DNA of 56,273 nucleotides. Source: Nitrosomonas sp. (lineage in GTDB: Bacteria; Pseudomonadota; Gammaproteobacteria; Burkholderiales; Nitrosomonadaceae). The stretch lies in NCBI GenBank assembly GCA_021774195.1, contig JAJFJJ010000119.1:1-56273 (forward strand), written 5' to 3'. Below, in pieces: positions 45,460 through 55,312 of this stretch. The notes beneath the pieces are model-generated. The model worked only from the letters and a program-made list of their open reading frames with translations, did no database searches and was not told where the DNA came from. A program made the position numbers and the translations under genes. Within the stretch, counting starts at the first letter, position 1. Each line of letters starts with the position of its first letter.

Positions 45460-48363
45460 ATGACTGATTTTAAACCGGGCCAACGATGGATTTGTGATGT
45501 TGATTTGCAATTGGGGTTAGGGACGGTTCAAACGGTTGAAGACCGAATTGTTCATATTGACTTCACCGCAGTGGGTGAGGCGCGGGCGTATGCCATACAA
45601 TCTGCACCGTTAACACGGGTTGTATTCAATATTGGCGATAGCATTACCAGTCATGAAGGTGTAAACCTGACCGTTACAGCACATCGCGAACAAGATGATG
45701 GTTTGATCAATTATTCAGGGACCGATAAAGACGGCCAATTGATTGAACTGAGTGAAGAGCATTTGGCACATCATTTGCAGTTTAGTCGCCCCAGTGAGCG
45801 TTTATTTAATGGGCATATTGATCAGGATAAGTGGTTCCAGATTCGTTATCAGACCTTATTGGCGCGCAATCAATTGGCCCAAGCCCCGCTATATGGGTTG
45901 GTGGGTACGCGCACCAGTTTAATTCCCCACCAGCTTTATATTGCCCACGAAGTTGCACGGCGTTATGCGCCACGTGTGTTGTTGGCTGATGAGGTGGGAT
46001 TGGGGAAAACTATTGAGGCCGGTTTGATTTTACATCAGCAGTTATTAACCGAACGGGTACAGCGTGTGCTGATCGTGGTACCGGAAACATTGATGCACCA
46101 GTGGTTGGTTGAAATGTTGCGGCGCTTTAATCTGCATTTTAGTGTTTTTGATGAAGACCGATATGAGACTTTGGAAGAGAGTAATGAGCTGGAGAATCCA
46201 TTTTACAGTGAACAGTTAATTCTCTGTAGCTTGGATTTTTTACGCCAAAATGAAAAATACTTTTATGCCGCACTGGATGGTGATTGGGATCTGTTGGTGG
46301 TTGATGAGGCGCACCATTTGCAGTGGTCGGAGCAATCGGTGAGTCCTGAATATGCCATGATCGAACAATTGGCAGATTGTACCAAAGGGGTATTGTTGTT
46401 AACGGCAACCCCGGAGCAGCTCGGTAAAGCCAGTCATTTTGCTCGTCTACGTTTACTTGACCCGGATCGTTTTGATCAATTCTCAGCATTTGTGGCAGAG
46501 GAACAATCTTATGAGCCGGTTGCGCAGGCGGTAACCGCTTTGCTTGAAGACGATGAACTGACGGAGGAAATAAAACAGGTCATTGCTTCAACAACTGATG
46601 CTAAGCATTCGAAAAAACTGTTGGCTAGTCTGCAAAATAAAAAAGACAGTAAGGCAGAGGCGGTGCAACAAACACGCAAGATGCTGGCGGAGCAACTGCT
46701 CGACCGGCACGGTACCGGTCGTGTCTTGTTTCGCAATACCCGGGCAGCGGTGAAAGGGTTTCCGCAACGAAAATTGGCGTCTTATCCGCTCGTTTCGCCG
46801 CCACAATATGATGGTTGTTTGACCGCTTTCGAAACGGCAAAGTTTTCCAAGCCACAGTTATTATTGAGCCCGGAGTTGCTCTATCAATCCCGAGCTGAAG
46901 ATGACGGTCTGCCATGGACTGAAATTGACCCGCGCATCGACTGGTTAAGAGATCAATTGAAAGCACTTCGGCCTGAGAAAGTGTTGGTGATAGCGGCTAA
47001 TGCACAAACTGCACGTGATATTGCGCAGATTTTGAAAATACAAACGGGTCAGCACATCCCTGTTTTCCATGAGCATATGAGTTTGTTGGAGCGTGATCGT
47101 GCTGCCGCTTTTTTTGCCGATAAGGAAGCGGGTACGCAATCGTTAATATGCTCTGAAATTGGTAGTGAAGGGCGTAATTTCCAATTTTCACATCATCTTG
47201 TTTTGTTTGATTTGCCGCTTAACCCGGATTTGTTGGAGCAACGTATTGGCCGTTTGGACCGGATCGGTCAAACAGAAACCATTAACATTCATGTTCCCTA
47301 TCTAGAGAATACGGCTCAAACAGTGATGTTGCATTGGTATCACGAGGGATTAAACGCTTTTGAGAAAACCTGCCCAGCGGGGCAAGCGGTCTTTTTACAG
47401 GTAGAAGATGCGTTGATAACAGCACTGCATCAACGGTTATTGAATGCTGAGACGAACAAACTCATTCATACAACACAATCCGCCAATCAGGAATTAAATG
47501 ATGCGTTGGATCGTGGGCGGGACAGATTGCTGGAATACAACTCATTTCGTCCAGCTGCGGCAGAACAATTGTGCCAGCTCGCAATGGCTCAAGATGAAGA
47601 TGCCAGTTTATCGCAATACATGGAGATTGCTTTTGATTGTTTTGGTGTACATGTCGAAGAACATCGCACAGGCAGTTACTTTATCCAACCCAGTGAACAC
47701 ATGACTGCCTCATTTCATGGGTTGACTGATGAAGGTATGGCAATCACGTATTCAAGAGCAGTTGCGTTGGCCAATGAAGACCTGCGCTTTCTAACCTGGG
47801 AGCATCCAATGGTCATTTATGCTATGGATCGGGTTCTCGGCGATGAGACAGGCAATGCGGTGGTTACGGCGATTAAGCATCCTGATATCCAACCCGGTAC
47901 ATTGTTTCTTGAGAGTCTATTTATCGCTGAAACAGGTGGCCAGCATATGCAGCAAAGCAAGCGCTATTTGCCGCCAACCATGGTTCGCACTTTTCTGGAC
48001 GAGCAGGAAACGAATGAATATTCGAGTCTTGAACATCACGAGATCAATCAGTATTTAGTGCCTGTGACCGCAGAAATTGCTAAGCAAGTGATCCAGTTAA
48101 AAAATGAATCCATTAAAGATTTGATCACCACTAGTGAGCATCAAGCCGAGGAATTGATGTTGACCATCGTTGCGCAAGCACAAGAAAAGACCAAACAAGC
48201 TTTCATGCTAGAGATTGAACGACTCAAAGCGCTACACGAGATTAACCCCAGTGTGCGAGAAGAGGAAATCCATTTTTTTCAACAGCTATTAGAAGACCTG
48301 TCTGCAGCATTTAAAACCACTCACTTAAGGTTGGATGCGCTACGAGTGATTGTGGCGATTTGA
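45460..48363 (+). CDS. rapA: RNA polymerase-associated ATPase RapA
   Basis: SNF2 ATPase that binds RNA polymerase and recycles it from stalled post-termination complexes. The length (967) is the same as E. coli RapA, and the whole N-terminal Tudor-like region (GQRWICDVDLQLGLGTVQ) is present. Walker A ADEVGLGKT (K183), DEAH at 282-285 and TATPEQLG; lobe 2 has SEIGSEGRNFQFSHHLVLFD and QRIGRLDRIGQ. The C-terminal RapA-specific domain is complete. The gene lies just after another SNF2 gene, an uncommon pairing. Confidence 0.96.
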   Translation: MTDFKPGQRWICDVDLQLGLGTVQTVEDRIVHIDFTAVGEARAYAIQSAPLTRVVFNIGDSITSHEGVNLTVTAHREQDDGLINYSGTDKDGQLIELSEEHLAHHLQFSRPSERLFNGHIDQDKWFQIRYQTLLARNQLAQAPLYGLVGTRTSLIPHQLYIAHEVARRYAPRVLLADEVGLGKTIEAGLILHQQLLTERVQRVLIVVPETLMHQWLVEMLRRFNLHFSVFDEDRYETLEESNELENPFYSEQLILCSLDFLRQNEKYFYAALDGDWDLLVVDEAHHLQWSEQSVSPEYAMIEQLADCTKGVLLLTATPEQLGKASHFARLRLLDPDRFDQFSAFVAEEQSYEPVAQAVTALLEDDELTEEIKQVIASTTDAKHSKKLLASLQNKKDSKAEAVQQTRKMLAEQLLDRHGTGRVLFRNTRAAVKGFPQRKLASYPLVSPPQYDGCLTAFETAKFSKPQLLLSPELLYQSRAEDDGLPWTEIDPRIDWLRDQLKALRPEKVLVIAANAQTARDIAQILKIQTGQHIPVFHEHMSLLERDRAAAFFADKEAGTQSLICSEIGSEGRNFQFSHHLVLFDLPLNPDLLEQRIGRLDRIGQTETINIHVPYLENTAQTVMLHWYHEGLNAFEKTCPAGQAVFLQVEDALITALHQRLLNAETNKLIHTTQSANQELNDALDRGRDRLLEYNSFRPAAAEQLCQLAMAQDEDASLSQYMEIAFDCFGVHVEEHRTGSYFIQPSEHMTASFHGLTDEGMAITYSRAVALANEDLRFLTWEHPMVIYAMDRVLGDETGNAVVTAIKHPDIQPGTLFLESLFIAETGGQHMQQSKRYLPPTMVRTFLDEQETNEYSSLEHHEINQYLVPVTAEIAKQVIQLKNESIKDLITTSEHQAEELMLTIVAQAQEKTKQAFMLEIERLKALHEINPSVREEEIHFFQQLLEDLSAAFKTTHLRLDALRVIVAI

Positions 48364-48748
48364 GTGTGGGTTGAATCATTATAAAAAAATTTAGGTTGTG
48401 ACTTTTATCACATACAGAAAAGGAGTGTTGTGGTATTCGTTGGAGTATTGTTGCTGCACCAATTGTGCTGGCAGGTGAAAACCTCAAAAGGCAAGGGCAA
48501 GAGGGTAAATAGTTAAGTTCTAATGGAAAATCCAGGATTACCCTAACTGGTACGCTTTTGACGCGCCATTTGGTTGTTTTTGTACCGCCATTGACACTGT
48601 AGGCCAAGGCTGGTAAAAGTTATTGCATTCTTGCCGCAGGAATATATATAGCTACATGCGGAGCGTACTCATTAAACAAAGCTGGCTTCAGTCAGTGTCG
48701 GGCCTACCGGCTTTAGTTGATGGTGGTACAGTAAAAAGAGGGTTCTAA
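48364..48748. other. Gap between rapA and the GGDEF/EAL gene
   Basis: No convincing gene. On the plus strand, an open stretch near 48433-48511 (GIRWSIVAAPIVLAGENLKR) ends in a stop and lacks a start; it is too short to judge. The GAGGG site for the next gene is at 48738-48742. Confidence 0.4.
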
Positions 48749-51181
48749 ATGCAAGGCTCTTTCCAATCTGATAAAGAATTATTTGTTCAAGGGCATTTGG
48801 CTTCCATCGTTGAGTCATCTGACGATGCCATCATGACGATAACTCTGGATGCCGTCATTACGAGTTGGAATAGTGCTGCAGAACGTATTTTTGGCTATTC
48901 TGCACCGGAGATGATTGGTCAATCAATGGAAATACTTACTCCGCCAGATCGTACAAATGAAGAATTAGATATTCTCATTCGAATCGGACGTGAAGAGAAA
49001 GTTGATCATTTCGAGACGGTACGAGTCAGAAAGGACGGAAAATGTATCTTTATCTCAGTAACCATATCACCGCTTAGGAATATTGCTGGAAAGATCATCG
49101 GTGCTTCTAAAATTGCACGAGACATTACTGATCTCAGGAAAATCGAAGCTAACTCAAGATCGGCGGTTTATCTTGCAGCAATCGGCAAACTCGCACTGGT
49201 CTCGATTACCGATCATCGAGGAAACATTACCATGGTTAACCAAAAATTTTGTGAAATTAGCGGTTACAGCGAAGATGAATTAATTGGCCAGAATCACAGA
49301 ATACTTAATTCCGGTGTTCATCCTAAAGCTTTCTGGGTCGATATGTTGGCGATGGTTGCAAAAGGTAATAACTGGCATCAGGAAGTCTGTAACCGCAAAA
49401 AGAACGGCGAACTATATTGGATTGATTCGACGATTGTTCCCCTTAAGAACAAGCTCGGAAAAATTGACAGCTATCTCTCAGTGCGTGTTGATATCACTCA
49501 ACTCAAACATCAAGAGATGGCATTGATCGAGCGACTAAAAGAGAGTACTTGTCTTTATAAAATACGTAGCAGCTTGCTGCCGGAATCGACAATTAGTAGG
49601 GTTTGTCAGAAGATTATAGAAGAATTAACAATTGCGTTTCAATTCCCAGAAATTACTGTTGTCAAAATCGAAATTGATAACGAACAGTTTTCCTCCGCTA
49701 ACTATACTGACGATCTTGTAAATGGGCTGTATTCAAAGATTAAGGTTGATGGCGACAGTAGAGGAAAATTACATGTATTTTACCTTGAAGATAAATCGTT
49801 TTTATTGCCATGGGAACAGAACCTCATCAATACCATCGCATATGATTTGGGGAAATGGCTTGAACGTTTAAAGGCAGAGCAGCGTATCAGCCATTTGGCT
49901 ACTCACGACGAATTGACTGGTTTGCCTAATCGGAACTTGCTTCAGGACCGCGTAGCAAGGGCACTAGATAAAAACAATCGAAACCATGAACATGCAGCGG
50001 TGTTATTCATCGACCTGGATCATTTTAAAGTCATCAACGATTCACTCGGTCATAAAATAGGTGATTTTATATTGAAGATGGTTTCAGCAAGGCTTACATC
50101 CGCCGTGCGGAGTGAAGACACGGTGGCCCGCCTTGGCGGGGATGAGTTCATCATTGTATTGCAAAATATTGCCTGCGCTGCAGACGCCGGTACCGTGGCG
50201 CAAAAGATATTGAATACTCTGGCGCAACCTCTGATTGTAGAAAACAAAGAATTACGTGTCGGTGCCAGTATCGGTATTGCCGTATTCCCGAATGACGGCA
50301 ATAGTGTAGAAACCCTAATGATACACGGCGACTTGGCTATGTATCACGCCAAAGAAGCTGGGCGTAATAACTATCAATTCTTTACGTCTATGATGAATCA
50401 ACTTGTGGTGGAAAGATACGCACTAGGAAATGATTTGCACTATGCATTGGAACGCAATGAGCTGCAATTACATTTCCAGCCGGTGGTTAGCATGCCCGAA
50501 GGAAAGATGAAAAGTATGGAGGTATTGTTGCGCTGGCAACATCCTGAATTGGGGTTTGTTATGCCGACCAAGTTCATCAAATTGGCGGAGGATATCGGAC
50601 TAATTGTACCGATCGGAGAATGGGTGTTAAGAACGACTTGCATGCAGATTAGAGCATGGTTGGAGCAAGGTTATGAAGTGCCAAAAATGGCGGTAAATCT
50701 CTCTGCATGTCAATTCCGACATAAATCTTTGGTGGCAGACATTAAGCGTATTCTGGATGAAACGAGCGTCGCAGCGCACTATTTGACGTTGGAGATTACC
50801 GAAAGTATGGTGGTGCAAAATATTGATGAAGCTACCAGAATATTAAATCAGTTGAATGCAATAGGGTTAGATATTTCAATGGATGATTTTGGTACTGGCT
50901 ATTCAAATTTGGGTAATTTGAAGCGCTTCCCGATAAATACGCTGAAGATTGATTGTTCGTTTGTACAAGATATCACCACCGATCAAAATGATGCTGCTAT
51001 TGTCGCGGCTATTATTGCAATGGCCCGCGGCTTAAATATGGGCGTGATCGCCGAGGGGGTGGAGACCGAAGATCAGCTTGCTTTTTTGACAGAGCAAGGC
51101 TGCAATCGCTACCAAGGATATTATTTTAGCAAACCACTACCGGCATCGGAAATTATAAACAAACTGCAACATATGGTTTAG
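48749..51181 (+). CDS. PAS-PAS-GGDEF-EAL protein
   Basis: An 810-residue cytoplasmic c-di-GMP enzyme with no membrane helix. PAS 1 (about 12-130; VESSDDAIMTITLDAVITSW), PAS 2 (about 138-255; SEDELIGQNHRILNSGVHP), a GAF-like middle (about 270-370), GGDEF (463-467, RLGGDEF) and EAL starting SMEVLLRW (EVL 591-593) with FEITES-like LEITESM, DDFGTGYSNL, KIDCSF and AEGVET. Both sites are intact. A GAGGG lies seven bases before ATG. PAS 2 resembles the redox/heme class, but I see no cofactor evidence. Unlike the enzyme at 5031-7931 it senses internal signals. Confidence 0.93.
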   Translation: MQGSFQSDKELFVQGHLASIVESSDDAIMTITLDAVITSWNSAAERIFGYSAPEMIGQSMEILTPPDRTNEELDILIRIGREEKVDHFETVRVRKDGKCIFISVTISPLRNIAGKIIGASKIARDITDLRKIEANSRSAVYLAAIGKLALVSITDHRGNITMVNQKFCEISGYSEDELIGQNHRILNSGVHPKAFWVDMLAMVAKGNNWHQEVCNRKKNGELYWIDSTIVPLKNKLGKIDSYLSVRVDITQLKHQEMALIERLKESTCLYKIRSSLLPESTISRVCQKIIEELTIAFQFPEITVVKIEIDNEQFSSANYTDDLVNGLYSKIKVDGDSRGKLHVFYLEDKSFLLPWEQNLINTIAYDLGKWLERLKAEQRISHLATHDELTGLPNRNLLQDRVARALDKNNRNHEHAAVLFIDLDHFKVINDSLGHKIGDFILKMVSARLTSAVRSEDTVARLGGDEFIIVLQNIACAADAGTVAQKILNTLAQPLIVENKELRVGASIGIAVFPNDGNSVETLMIHGDLAMYHAKEAGRNNYQFFTSMMNQLVVERYALGNDLHYALERNELQLHFQPVVSMPEGKMKSMEVLLRWQHPELGFVMPTKFIKLAEDIGLIVPIGEWVLRTTCMQIRAWLEQGYEVPKMAVNLSACQFRHKSLVADIKRILDETSVAAHYLTLEITESMVVQNIDEATRILNQLNAIGLDISMDDFGTGYSNLGNLKRFPINTLKIDCSFVQDITTDQNDAAIVAAIIAMARGLNMGVIAEGVETEDQLAFLTEQGCNRYQGYYFSKPLPASEIINKLQHMV

Positions 51182-51335
51182 TGTCTGACAGAAAATTATG
51201 TTTCGAATAGCAGCACATGAAGAAACAATATCTTGCAAATTTTCATCGAAATGAAGATTTAAAGGGCTTTGCTGGGATTGCTGGTTTATTAAGCAAATTG
51301 ACTGTAACCATGAGCCGTCCTTTCTTGCTTCCATA

Positions 51336-51578
51336 ATCCTAGAAAAATCAGTTGAACACAGAGTTTGCATTGAATTTTAGGTCACAAGACAAGGCGCCGT
51401 TCGCAGCCAATGGGTAGTCCTTGGCAAGAGCGGCAACACAGTATTGTGACCTAAAATTCAATGCAAAACTGTGTAGTGGTATTACAATCACCTTCATGGT
51501 GTGCAAAACGCTTGATTTTCACAATTATTATTCAGTCGCTTATAAGCGGTTTTAGCGGTCAACTGATTTTTCTAGGAT
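51336..51578. repeat. Nested inverted-repeat element, diverged family A relative
   Basis: Outer arms ATCCTAGAAAAATCAGTTGA (51336-51355) and its exact complement (51559-51578). Inside is a second pair, also exact over 24 bp: 51364-51387 (TTGCATTGAATTTTAGGTCA within it) and 51444-51467. The outer arms resemble the CCTAAAATCCTCAGTTG arms of family A. No ORF. The double palindrome suggests one element inserted into another or a compound hairpin. Confidence 0.75.
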
Positions 51579-51795
51579 AATGCGTCATCATCGTAAACAT
51601 CAAGTGATTGTAAAGGTTGCCGAACTACGTCTAATGGAAATTTGGCTTTAAACATGTGCCGGTTCAAAACCGGCACAGTTAGAAATAACAGATAGAAGTG
51701 TATAATGCCACTTACTTTTAGCTGTTTTGGAATCATAATCTGTGCATCATTCAGTCAATATTGATCGTATGCTACTGAAATTATACCTGTTAACA

Positions 51796-51817
51796 TAGTT
51801 ACGAATATTCGTAACTA
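51796..51817. promoter_or_regulatory. Perfect 22-bp palindrome, candidate operator for the TonB receptor
   Basis: TAGTTACGAATATTCGTAACTA minus its last two bases is shown by the arms TAGTTACGAAT and ATTCGTAACTA; the symmetry is exact over 22 bp. It sits 30 bases before the TonB receptor start. Its form suits a dimeric metal sensor (ArsR/SmtB or Zur type), but it does not match a consensus I can quote. Confidence 0.55.
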
Positions 51818-51846
51818 TTGTTTCATCAACACTCTACTTACTAGCC

Positions 51847-53874
51847 TTGCAGTATTCTTCCCAACTAATCAGATTAGTTCTACCTGGTCTCGCATGTGTC
51901 GTGACAGGCGTTGCTATTGCTAATCCAGTAGAATCAGTACATCTACCACAGATGCCGGAAATTGTGGTTGAGGAGCTATCAGGTAGTGCTGCAGAAGATA
52001 CTCTGAACGAACCGGCGATTGTATTACAGGACGAAGCGTTACGTCGCAAACGTGAAGCTAATCTGGGAGATACGTTATCACGGGAGTTGGGTGTTACATC
52101 CAGCAGCTTCGGTCCTGGTGCGGGTCGCCCAATTATTCGAGGACAGGATGGATCACGTATCAGGGTTCTTGAAGGTGGTGTCGGCACGGGTGATTTATCC
52201 GTTATTAGCCCGGATCATGCCGTTGCAACCGAGACGTTGAATGCTTCACGGATTGAAATTTTGCGTGGGCCGTCGACACTGCTTTATGGCAGTGGTACTT
52301 CCGGTGGTGTCGTGAATGTGATCACAGATCGTATTCCAGATCGCTTATTCCGCTCAGTCACTGGCAGCTTTGATGGGCAGTTCAATTCTGCACTGGAAGA
52401 ACGCATGGGTGCATTAAACGCGTCGGGTAGTTTAGGACGAGTCTCATGGAACGTCGAAGGTGTCAAGAGGAAAACCAATAATATCAAAATACCTGGACGG
52501 GCCGATAAAACTGATCCAAATAGTCCATCGGGTGTGGTTAACAACAGTGCCATTGATTCCAGTAACTTATCGGTAGGCGGTTCATATATTGGTGAGCGGG
52601 GTTTTGTCGGCGTCTCTATTGCGCGACTAGAGAACTTCTACGGTATTCCCGGCCCGGAAGGTGCAACCATTGATATGGGACAGACGCGTTATGGTTTGGC
52701 AGGTGAGCTGGATGATCCGTTGAAGGGTTTCGAACAGCTTAAGTTGCGCATGAACTACAATGATTATCAACATAATGAGCTGGAAGCGTCCGGTGAGATT
52801 GGCTCCCAATTTAAAAATGATGAAGTAGATGGCCGTGTTGAAATGCACCATGCGCCAATTGCCAATTGGCAGGGAATAATGGGTGTTCAATTCCAGCATC
52901 GTAATTTTTCCGCTAAAGGTGAAGAAGCCTTTGTGCCTTCTGCTCAATCACATTCGGTTGGTTTGTTTATGTTGGAGAAACGCAGCTTGGGTCGCTGGCA
53001 ATTTGAATTTGGTGGGCGTCTTGAACATGCTGGACAGAATCCGCAAGGCAATCAAGTACAATCCCGTGATTTTAGTTTGTACAGCATTTCAGCCGGAAGT
53101 GCGTGGGAATTTGTCGATGGTTATCAGATTGATTTGACCGCCACCCGAGGCCAACGTGCGCCGACTGCCGTGGCTTTGTATGCGGATGGCGTACATGTGG
53201 CGACCAATACATTTGATCAGGGTAATTCCAGCTTGAGTAAAGAAACTTCCAATAACTTTGATTTAGCGTTGCAAAAAACAACGGGTTTGATCAAAGGGAG
53301 AGTGAATTTATTTTATAACCATATTAATGATTACATTTTCCAGCAAAGTCGTGATAGTAATGGCGACGGTTTTGCAGACCGGGTTAACGATGAAGGACTG
53401 TTAGATACGGATGGTGATTTTATCGTACAAAATTTTGCTCAAACCCGCGCAAAATTTTATGGTTTAGAAGCTGAAGCGACGATTAGCCTATTACCGGAGA
53501 TGCTTGATTTAAGAGTTTTCACGGATATGGTGTATGCCGATCTAAAAAATAACGGTAATGCGCCGCGTATTACCCCGCAACGTTTTGGTTTCGATCTGGA
53601 CTATAAACAAAATGCATGGCTGGCGAATGTGAATCTGACTCGCGTTACTCGGCAAAATAGGGTGGCAACACTTGAAACCGAGACGCCGGGTTATACCTTG
53701 ATGAACGCCGAATTGGGTTACCGTTTCAAGCGCGGCCCGACAACCTATCATACCTTGTTCTTACAAGGCCGGAATCTGCTGGATAGTGATATTCGGGTCC
53801 ATACCTCATTCCTTAAAAACACTGCGCCATTACCAGGACGGGCTATTGTCGTTGGTATCAGAGGAACATTCTAA
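51847..53874 (+). CDS. TonB-dependent outer-membrane receptor (ZnuD-like)
   Basis: A 675-residue TonB-dependent transporter. Signal peptide (QLIRLVLPGLACVVTGVAIA), plug with LGDTLSRELGVTSSSFGPGA, GRPIIRGQDGSRIRVLEGG, RIEILRGPSTLLYGSGTSGGVVNVI, and a barrel ending in IRGTF. The plug (SSFGPGAGRPIIRG, SPDHAV) is close to ZnuD/heme-type receptors of metal uptake. The likely start is TTG 51847; no in-frame ATG fits and no ribosome site is clear. A cation diffusion facilitator follows after 42 bases, so the pair probably handles a divalent metal. Substrate unproven. Confidence 0.88.
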   Translation: MQYSSQLIRLVLPGLACVVTGVAIANPVESVHLPQMPEIVVEELSGSAAEDTLNEPAIVLQDEALRRKREANLGDTLSRELGVTSSSFGPGAGRPIIRGQDGSRIRVLEGGVGTGDLSVISPDHAVATETLNASRIEILRGPSTLLYGSGTSGGVVNVITDRIPDRLFRSVTGSFDGQFNSALEERMGALNASGSLGRVSWNVEGVKRKTNNIKIPGRADKTDPNSPSGVVNNSAIDSSNLSVGGSYIGERGFVGVSIARLENFYGIPGPEGATIDMGQTRYGLAGELDDPLKGFEQLKLRMNYNDYQHNELEASGEIGSQFKNDEVDGRVEMHHAPIANWQGIMGVQFQHRNFSAKGEEAFVPSAQSHSVGLFMLEKRSLGRWQFEFGGRLEHAGQNPQGNQVQSRDFSLYSISAGSAWEFVDGYQIDLTATRGQRAPTAVALYADGVHVATNTFDQGNSSLSKETSNNFDLALQKTTGLIKGRVNLFYNHINDYIFQQSRDSNGDGFADRVNDEGLLDTDGDFIVQNFAQTRAKFYGLEAEATISLLPEMLDLRVFTDMVYADLKNNGNAPRITPQRFGFDLDYKQNAWLANVNLTRVTRQNRVATLETETPGYTLMNAELGYRFKRGPTTYHTLFLQGRNLLDSDIRVHTSFLKNTAPLPGRAIVVGIRGTF

Positions 53875-53916
53875 AGTTCGTTCTTGTCGTTAACAAAAAA
53901 CAAGTAGAGGCAGATC

Positions 53917-54852
53917 ATGTCAGTATCCGGTTCAAAAAAAGTGATTTATGCCGCATTGGCGGGCAATGCGCTTATTGCAGTGACTAAATTTACTGCTTCT
54001 GTCATTACCGGCAGTTCAGCAATGTTGTCGGAAGCGATTCATTCATTGGTGGATACAGGCAATCAAGGCTTGCTGTTATATGGGATTAAACGTGCCAGTA
54101 AACCGGCGGATAAAGAGTATCCGTTCGGTTATGGTAAAGAAATTTATTTCTGGAGCTTTATTGTTGCGATTCTGATTTTTGCCCTGGGTGCCGGTGTTTC
54201 GATCTACGAAGGTATTCGCCATATGATCTCACCCGAACCAATTCGGAACCCGATGGTGAACTATATAGTGTTGGGACTGGCATTGATTTTTGAGGGCGTC
54301 GCCTGGTACATGGCGTTACAGGAGTTCAAACGAGGTAAGGGCAAGTGGGGTTATTTTAAGGCCGTGCAGCGTGCTAAAGACCCTTCCGTGTTTGTCGTAT
54401 TGTTTGAAGATTCTGCAGCGTTGTTAGGTTTGTTGGTCGCATTTATCGGCATTGTCTTATCTCAAGTAACCGGGATATTGTGGTTTGATGGTTTGGCCTC
54501 AGTGATTATCGGTTTGATTCTGGCTTCAACGGCATTATGGCTGGCGATTGAAACGAAGGGATTGCTGATTGGCGAGAGCGCCAACAGCGAAGTTAATCAG
54601 GAAATTCAAGCGATTGCTGCCAGTTATGAGATGATAGACCACGTTAACGAAGTACTGACGCTACATATGGGGCCGGGTTTTATCCTCGTGAATATCAGTC
54701 TTGATTTCGTTGACAGTGTTACGGCAGCAGAGGTAGAGCGGACGATTGCAATGATAGATCAGGAAATTAAAGCCAGGAATGAATTGGTCCAGCGGGTGTT
54801 TATTGAGGCTGAGAGTCGTGTTGTTACTGGAAATACTAAAGAAAAATTATAA
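53917..54852 (+). CDS. Cation diffusion facilitator, ZnT9-like type
   Basis: A 311-residue inner-membrane metal/proton antiporter with six helices. TM2 carries SEAIHSLVDTGNQ (metal-site H and D). The long PFGYGKEIYFWSFIVAILIF segment after TM2 is characteristic of the ZnT9-like branch. TM5 has FEDSAALLG, Glu-Asp where classical zinc exporters have His-Asp. A C-terminal cytoplasmic domain with LHMGPGFILVNISLDF and EVERTIAMIDQEIK is present. GAGG seven bases before ATG. Clustered with the TonB receptor; uptake and efflux of the same metal is a plausible pairing. Confidence 0.88.
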   Translation: MSVSGSKKVIYAALAGNALIAVTKFTASVITGSSAMLSEAIHSLVDTGNQGLLLYGIKRASKPADKEYPFGYGKEIYFWSFIVAILIFALGAGVSIYEGIRHMISPEPIRNPMVNYIVLGLALIFEGVAWYMALQEFKRGKGKWGYFKAVQRAKDPSVFVVLFEDSAALLGLLVAFIGIVLSQVTGILWFDGLASVIIGLILASTALWLAIETKGLLIGESANSEVNQEIQAIAASYEMIDHVNEVLTLHMGPGFILVNISLDFVDSVTAAEVERTIAMIDQEIKARNELVQRVFIEAESRVVTGNTKEKL

Positions 54853-55153
54853 GCTTGTTTATAATGTGGGCTATGCTTAGAGTTAGTTGGTCGGCTAAAA
54901 AGTTGAAGAGGAAAGGGTTGGAATGTCAAATGTAAAACCCTGGGTTTTTGTTTTGCCGGGTGCGCGGTTATCTGTCTTCTTGCAGAAAAAATAACATTTC
55001 TGCCTCTGAGGCACTTTCTTTGTTCTTCAATGGCGAGTTGCCTGATTTTATCTTGTAGAATGATGGGAAGAAAATACGCTGAATAGTTACGTTTGATGTT
55101 CCTATTTATTTGTATTAGTGATGCTTATAACGACCCAAGAAGGAGAAACGCAA

Positions 55154-55303
55154 ATGCCTTAATACGTTATTGTTTATCTAGGTGGCGATCAGCCATCTAG
55201 CCCAGAGGAAGGCATGCAACATTTCATTAATTCAAGAAAACAGAATTGCAGGGATTCGGTGGATACCATGCGCCGCTATGTTTATATCCACGGCAACGCG
55301 TAA
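55154..55303 (+). pseudogene. Decayed YCII-like gene head fused to an L,D-transpeptidase-like tail
   Basis: A strong AAGGAG precedes ATG 55154, but codon 3 is a stop (ATG CCT TAA). Reading through it gives YVIVYLGGDQPSSPEEGMQH, the start of YCII-related proteins (usually MP-K/N-YVIVYLGG). The frame then shifts in character to VDTMRRYVYIHGN and a stop, the pattern of the YkuD L,D-transpeptidase catalytic region (VDTMRRYIYIHG). These are two gene fragments joined by deletion. A nonsense change of AAA/AAT to TAA explains codon 3. Neither part can be functional. Confidence 0.55.
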
Positions 55304-55312
55304 GGCGCAATG

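Larger units (their letters stand above)
51182..51846. other. Intergenic region upstream of the TonB receptor
   Basis: Besides the repeat at 51336-51578 and the palindrome at 51796-51817, there is a GC-rich perfect hairpin (TGTGCCGGTT, loop CAA, AACCGGCACA) at 51655-51677 without a T-run. No gene seen. Confidence 0.5.

Noticed and set aside
46139-46966. Several minus-strand frames inside rapA
   Set aside because: Shadows of a well-supported gene in the opposite frame, without starts or family motifs.
41011-48363. The two SNF2 genes as a DISARM-type defence system
   Set aside because: No partner methylase, DUF1998 or phospholipase D gene lies nearby, and the second gene is a clear RapA of full length.
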